A stretch of 8,918 nucleotides of DNA from Spirochaetaceae bacterium (GTDB taxonomy: Bacteria > Spirochaetota > Spirochaetia > DSM-27196 > SLST01): positions 1 through 8,918 of the forward strand of contig SKVA01000460.1 in assembly GCA_007129695.1 (NCBI GenBank), written 5' to 3'. A program made the position numbers and the translations under genes. Below, piece by piece: positions 7,501-8,918 of the stretch (position 1 is its first letter; each line of letters starts with the position of its first letter). Under the pieces are notes generated by a model. The model searched no databases. It was not told where the DNA came from and saw only the letters and a program-made list of their open reading frames with translations.

Positions 7501-7681
7501 GATCGATGTCCATCAGCACGAGCGCGATCGATTCGTCGCTACGCGCCAGGACTACCGCGTCCTCACCGGTGCGCGCGATGACGACGCGGTACCCGGCACG
7601 CTCGAGCACCGACCCTTCGGCGAGCGCGATGAGAGCCTCGTCTTCGACGAGCAGAATGGCCGGCGCAGTTGCATTGCTCAT
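4541..7681 (-). CDS. Hybrid sensor histidine kinase, REC-PAS-PAS-GAF-PAS-PAS-HisKA_2-HATPase
   Basis: The 1046-residue protein has no membrane segment or signal peptide, so it should sense in the cytoplasm. Domains in order: an N-terminal receiver (about 8-125) with LVEDE (11-15), likely phosphoacceptor Asp58 in LMDIDLG, Ser86 and Lys108; a coiled linker (about 128-160); PAS (159-268); PAS (279-393); GAF (about 401-567); PAS of the PAS_3 kind (577-700); PAS (708-828); HisKA_2 dimerisation domain with His849 in EVQHRIKNN; and the ATPase with N-box LIVNELVTNAMKYAF (Asn951, Asn956), DNGPGF (987-992) and a glycine-rich FGLTMVGALTEQLGG. All catalytic motifs look intact. The receiver comes first, so the kinase may be tuned by an upstream phosphodonor. 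Signal and output partner are unknown, and no response regulator lies next to it. I chose the ATG at 7679-7681 because the receiver begins directly after it; a 67-residue upstream extension would run through the promoter. A GGAG lies 13 bases upstream, a long spacing. Confidence 0.92.
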   Translation of the reverse strand: MSNATAPAILLVEDEALIALAEGSVLERAGYRVVIARTGEDAVVLARSDESIALVLMDIDLGPGIDGPTAAEQILSMRDVPLAFLSSHTEPEIVDRTEGITSYGYIVKNTGNTVLLASIRMAFRLHAAQAELLRQKRLLKDALAREEHASEQFREKSDELDRYFDASLDMLCIASTDGRLLRLNPEWERTLGHPVSDLLGQRFMDFVHPDDRDATTTAFARLRDQQIIEGFESRYRCADGSYRWIEWRSKPLGSTVYAAARDVTDRRQALDALRDSERRERAFLANSPLLMSEIGPDGLYRWVNTALAAAVGLKPGDLFGRPFGDVLPRELADTFAGRVARVRENHAAVQIDDTIGGPDGERHFVTTLFPLFADDGELSSIGAIAHDVTERDRAATEEARFNSLQRLLISLAVRLVSGSPGDADGAILGMLREVGEFTGVDRTYVFAHDYEQGVTKNTYEWCADGIRPEIDNLQAIPLESIPTIVHAHRRGDAFVVARVAALPDDDPVRQILEPQNVQSVLLLPLLRDGQSVGMVGFDAVRTERVFPDALIDLLKVLAALIVAIHERRDTEASLQSERTRLRGIIDGTNVGTWEWNVQSGQTVFNERWAGIVGYSLDEIAPVSIATWERFAHPDDLAESTRRLEEHFVGSADFYEVEIRMRHRDGRWVWVQDRGQVVTWTADGKPLLMMGTHQDITDRKEAERVLREREERFRSLLDRIESVPVQAFSRDGIVHYWNAASAELYGYAVDEVIGANVVDLLIPEEMRETVRGRIRTMADTVDAIPPTEDWIRRKDGSLVRVMTSHAVVRLPGRDPEVFCLDFDVSQRYAAQERVAELARERETLLKEVQHRIKNNMNTMVGLLTLQAAAIDNADASAALNDAVGRFKSMEVLYDQLYRTDDHRHASVARYTEQLVEKVVRLFPAGANLHPAVSAEEFTLDARRLSTYGLIVNELVTNAMKYAFVGSSAPELSVSVRRDADRVRLIVRDNGPGFPEALSAESSVHDPSTDAATSSFGLTMVGALTEQLGGTLRLESDHGALAIVEFDA

Positions 7682-7717
7682 TTGTTGCAGGTGTCTCCAG
7701 CAGAAGATCGCGATCGC

Positions 7718-7760
7718 GCGAACGGGACCGTCCAACCGGACACCAACGACTACCGTTCGC
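7718..7760 (-). promoter_or_regulatory. Stem-loop in the 5' leader of the kinase mRNA
   Basis: In the transcript direction, GCGAACGG (7760-7753) pairs perfectly with CCGUUCGC (7725-7718). Within the 27-base loop a small GUCC-GGUU-GGAC hairpin (7741-7730) can also form. The stem starts at the position predicted as the first transcribed base. It may protect the 5' end or tune expression. It does not match a riboswitch class I know. Confidence 0.35.
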
Positions 7761-7766
7761 CCGATT

Positions 7767-7795
7767 ACTCTACCACGGTCACCAGGCGGCTGCAA
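7767..7795 (-). promoter_or_regulatory. Promoter of the histidine kinase gene
   Basis: On the minus strand, a -35 TTGCAG (7795-7790), a 17-bp spacer and a -10 TAGAGT (7772-7767) give a predicted start at about 7760 and a leader of about 80 bases. An A/T-rich stretch just upstream (about 7796-7815) could act as an UP element. The -10 is identical to that of the divergent exonuclease gene. Confidence 0.55.
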
Positions 7796-7872
7796 TTTTA
7801 CGGTTTTGGTCAGATTTGCCGGCTTCGCACCATGGACCGATGCCCCACCACCCTTTGCACCTCCGCCGCCGC

Positions 7873-7901
7873 TTGAGCGCACGCCGCGGCTCTGGTAGAG
7901 T
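7873..7901 (+). promoter_or_regulatory. Promoter of the exonuclease I gene, leaderless geometry
   Basis: A -35 TTGAGC (7873-7878), a 17-bp spacer and a -10 TAGAGT (7896-7901) end five bases before the ATG at 7907. Transcription would start at or within a base or two of the start codon, and no Shine-Dalgarno sequence is present. If the start lies slightly downstream, the second ATG (7913) could be used. The remaining part of the 225-bp gap, about 7816-7872, shows nothing I can name. Confidence 0.55.
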
Positions 7902-7906
7902 CACGC

Positions 7907-8918
7907 ATGCCGATGACGCTGCTCTGGTACGATCTGGAAACCTTCGGGCTGCACCCGCAGTGGGACCGGATCGCGCAGTTCGCCGCGATCCGGACCGACG
8001 ATTCGTTCACGGAAGTCGGCGAACCGGTTGTCGCCTACTGCAGACTCACCCCCGACTACGTCCCGCACCCGGACGCGTGCCTGGTCACCGGCATCACACC
8101 CGACGTCGTCGCCGAGCGAGGGGTCAGCGAGCGCGAGTTCGCGGCGATCGTCCACCGGCAGATGATCGAACCCGGCACGTGCACGGTCGGGTTCAACAAC
8201 CTGCGCTTCGACGACGAGTTCGTCCGCGCGCTCTTCTACCGCAACTTCTACGACCCGTACCGCCGCGAGTACCTGGAGAACAACTCGCGCTGGGATATCC
8301 TGGATCTGCTGCGGATGTTTCACGACCTGCGTCCCGACGGAATTAACTGGCTGCGCGACGATCGCGGGGTCCCGGTCTTCAAACTGGAGGCGCTCGCAGA
8401 GGCGAACGACGTCGAACACGAGTCGGCGCACGATGCGCTGTCGGACGTGCGCGCGACGATCGGGCTCGCGCGTCTGCTCCATCGCGTGAACGAACGGCTG
8501 TTCAGGTTCTACTTTTCGCTCCGCAAGAAGGATGAGGCGCGCAAGTGGCTCAACCTTCAGAAGATGGAGCCGGTCCTGCACACGTCGGCGATGTTCAGCT
8601 CACCGAACGGGTGCACGTCGATCGTACTCCCGCTCAGCGTCGCTCCGGAGAACGCGAACGAGGTCATCGCGTACGACCTTCGTCACGACCCCGACGATTG
8701 GCTCGACGCCGACGTCGATGAGATCCGCCGTCGCGTGTTCACGCGCAAGGAAGAGCTCGGCGATACGCCCCGGATCCCGCTCAAGGGGATCCACGTGAAC
8801 CGCAGCCCCGCGGTGGCACCGCTGTCGACGATCGACGCGGAGCGGGCCGCGGCGCTCGGGCTGGACATCGACGAGTGCCTTGAGCACGCGCGGAAGATCG
8901 GCGCCCGGACCGATATCG
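7907..8918 (+). CDS. sbcB: Exonuclease I, SbcB type (partial, 3' end missing)
   Basis: The first 337 residues are present; E. coli exonuclease I has 475. The enzyme digests single-stranded DNA from the 3' end and works in recombination and mismatch repair. The DEDDh catalytic set is complete: Asp9 and Glu11 in WYDLETFG, Asp102 in GFNNLRFDDEF, and His175 with Asp180 in AHDALSDVRAT. The stretch FYRNFYDPYRREY followed by a WDILDLLRMFHDLRPDGINW block is strongly SbcB-like and separates it from the DnaQ proofreading subunit, RNase T and oligoribonuclease. From about residue 202 the SH3-like accessory region follows (FYFSLRKKDE, then the LHTSAMFSS block). The ATG at 7907 follows the promoter directly; an in-frame ATG two codons later (7913) is an equally good protein start. 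The gene is divergent from the kinase and appears to have its own promoter. No frameshift is seen before the window ends. Confidence 0.93.
   Translation, partial: MPMTLLWYDLETFGLHPQWDRIAQFAAIRTDDSFTEVGEPVVAYCRLTPDYVPHPDACLVTGITPDVVAERGVSEREFAAIVHRQMIEPGTCTVGFNNLRFDDEFVRALFYRNFYDPYRREYLENNSRWDILDLLRMFHDLRPDGINWLRDDRGVPVFKLEALAEANDVEHESAHDALSDVRATIGLARLLHRVNERLFRFYFSLRKKDEARKWLNLQKMEPVLHTSAMFSSPNGCTSIVLPLSVAPENANEVIAYDLRHDPDDWLDADVDEIRRRVFTRKEELGDTPRIPLKGIHVNRSPAVAPLSTIDAERAAALGLDIDECLEHARKIGARTDI

Noticed and set aside
7682..7882. 67-residue N-terminal extension of the kinase
   Set aside because: It is Gly/Arg-rich with no domain and would include the -35 and -10 boxes. The receiver domain begins directly after the ATG at 7681.
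1..8918. tRNA, rRNA, CRISPR array, insertion sequence, toxin-antitoxin or phage genes
   Set aside because: No regularly spaced repeats, transposase motifs, cloverleaf-like segments or short paired genes were seen on either strand. Gaps between genes are short and explained by promoters.

Overview
The window is GC-rich bacterial chromosomal DNA with compact coding. It holds six recognisable genes plus their promoters. I see no mobile elements, tRNA or rRNA genes, CRISPR arrays or prophage genes. The best lineage clue is the receiver domain of the large histidine kinase: its SSHTE and YGYIVKN motifs, ahead of PAS repeats and a HisKA_2 core, recall sensor kinases common in Spirochaetota. A GC-rich spirochaete is therefore my working guess. 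It is an inference from remembered family patterns, not a computed placement.

Layout. (1) 1-156, plus strand: the last 51 codons of a SulP-type anion transporter (STAS domain). Its end overlaps the next gene by 20 bases, tail to tail. (2) 137-940, minus strand: an eight-helix, tryptophan-rich TspO/MBR-related membrane protein. (3) 941-1076: a divergent control region with two back-to-back promoters, each with an inverted repeat on its -35 box. One repeat is a perfect 20-bp palindrome. (4) 1077-3715, plus strand: a DUF362 protein followed almost without a gap by a MATE efflux transporter, very likely one operon. (5) 3809-4537, plus strand: an RraA-family (HMG/CHA aldolase-like) protein with its own promoter and a good Shine-Dalgarno sequence. 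(6) 4541-7681, minus strand: a 1046-residue soluble hybrid histidine kinase, REC-PAS-PAS-GAF-PAS-PAS-HisKA_2-HATPase, convergent with the RraA gene. (7) 7682-7906: a second divergent control region. (8) 7907 to the window end, plus strand: exonuclease I (SbcB type), cut off at residue 337.

The five transcription starts I infer all use a similar promoter: TTG-type -35, exactly 17 bp spacer, and a TAnnnT-like -10. Two of these promoters, for the TspO-like gene and exonuclease I, lie so close to the ATG that the mRNAs should be nearly or fully leaderless.

How the genes work together: the TspO-like protein and the DUF362-MATE pair probably share regulation through the GCAAG/CTTGC inverted repeats between them, suggesting a small membrane or efflux response module. 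The kinase has no partner regulator in the window. I did not find a clearly new defence or enzymatic system; the shared operator region is the most interesting unexplained signal.
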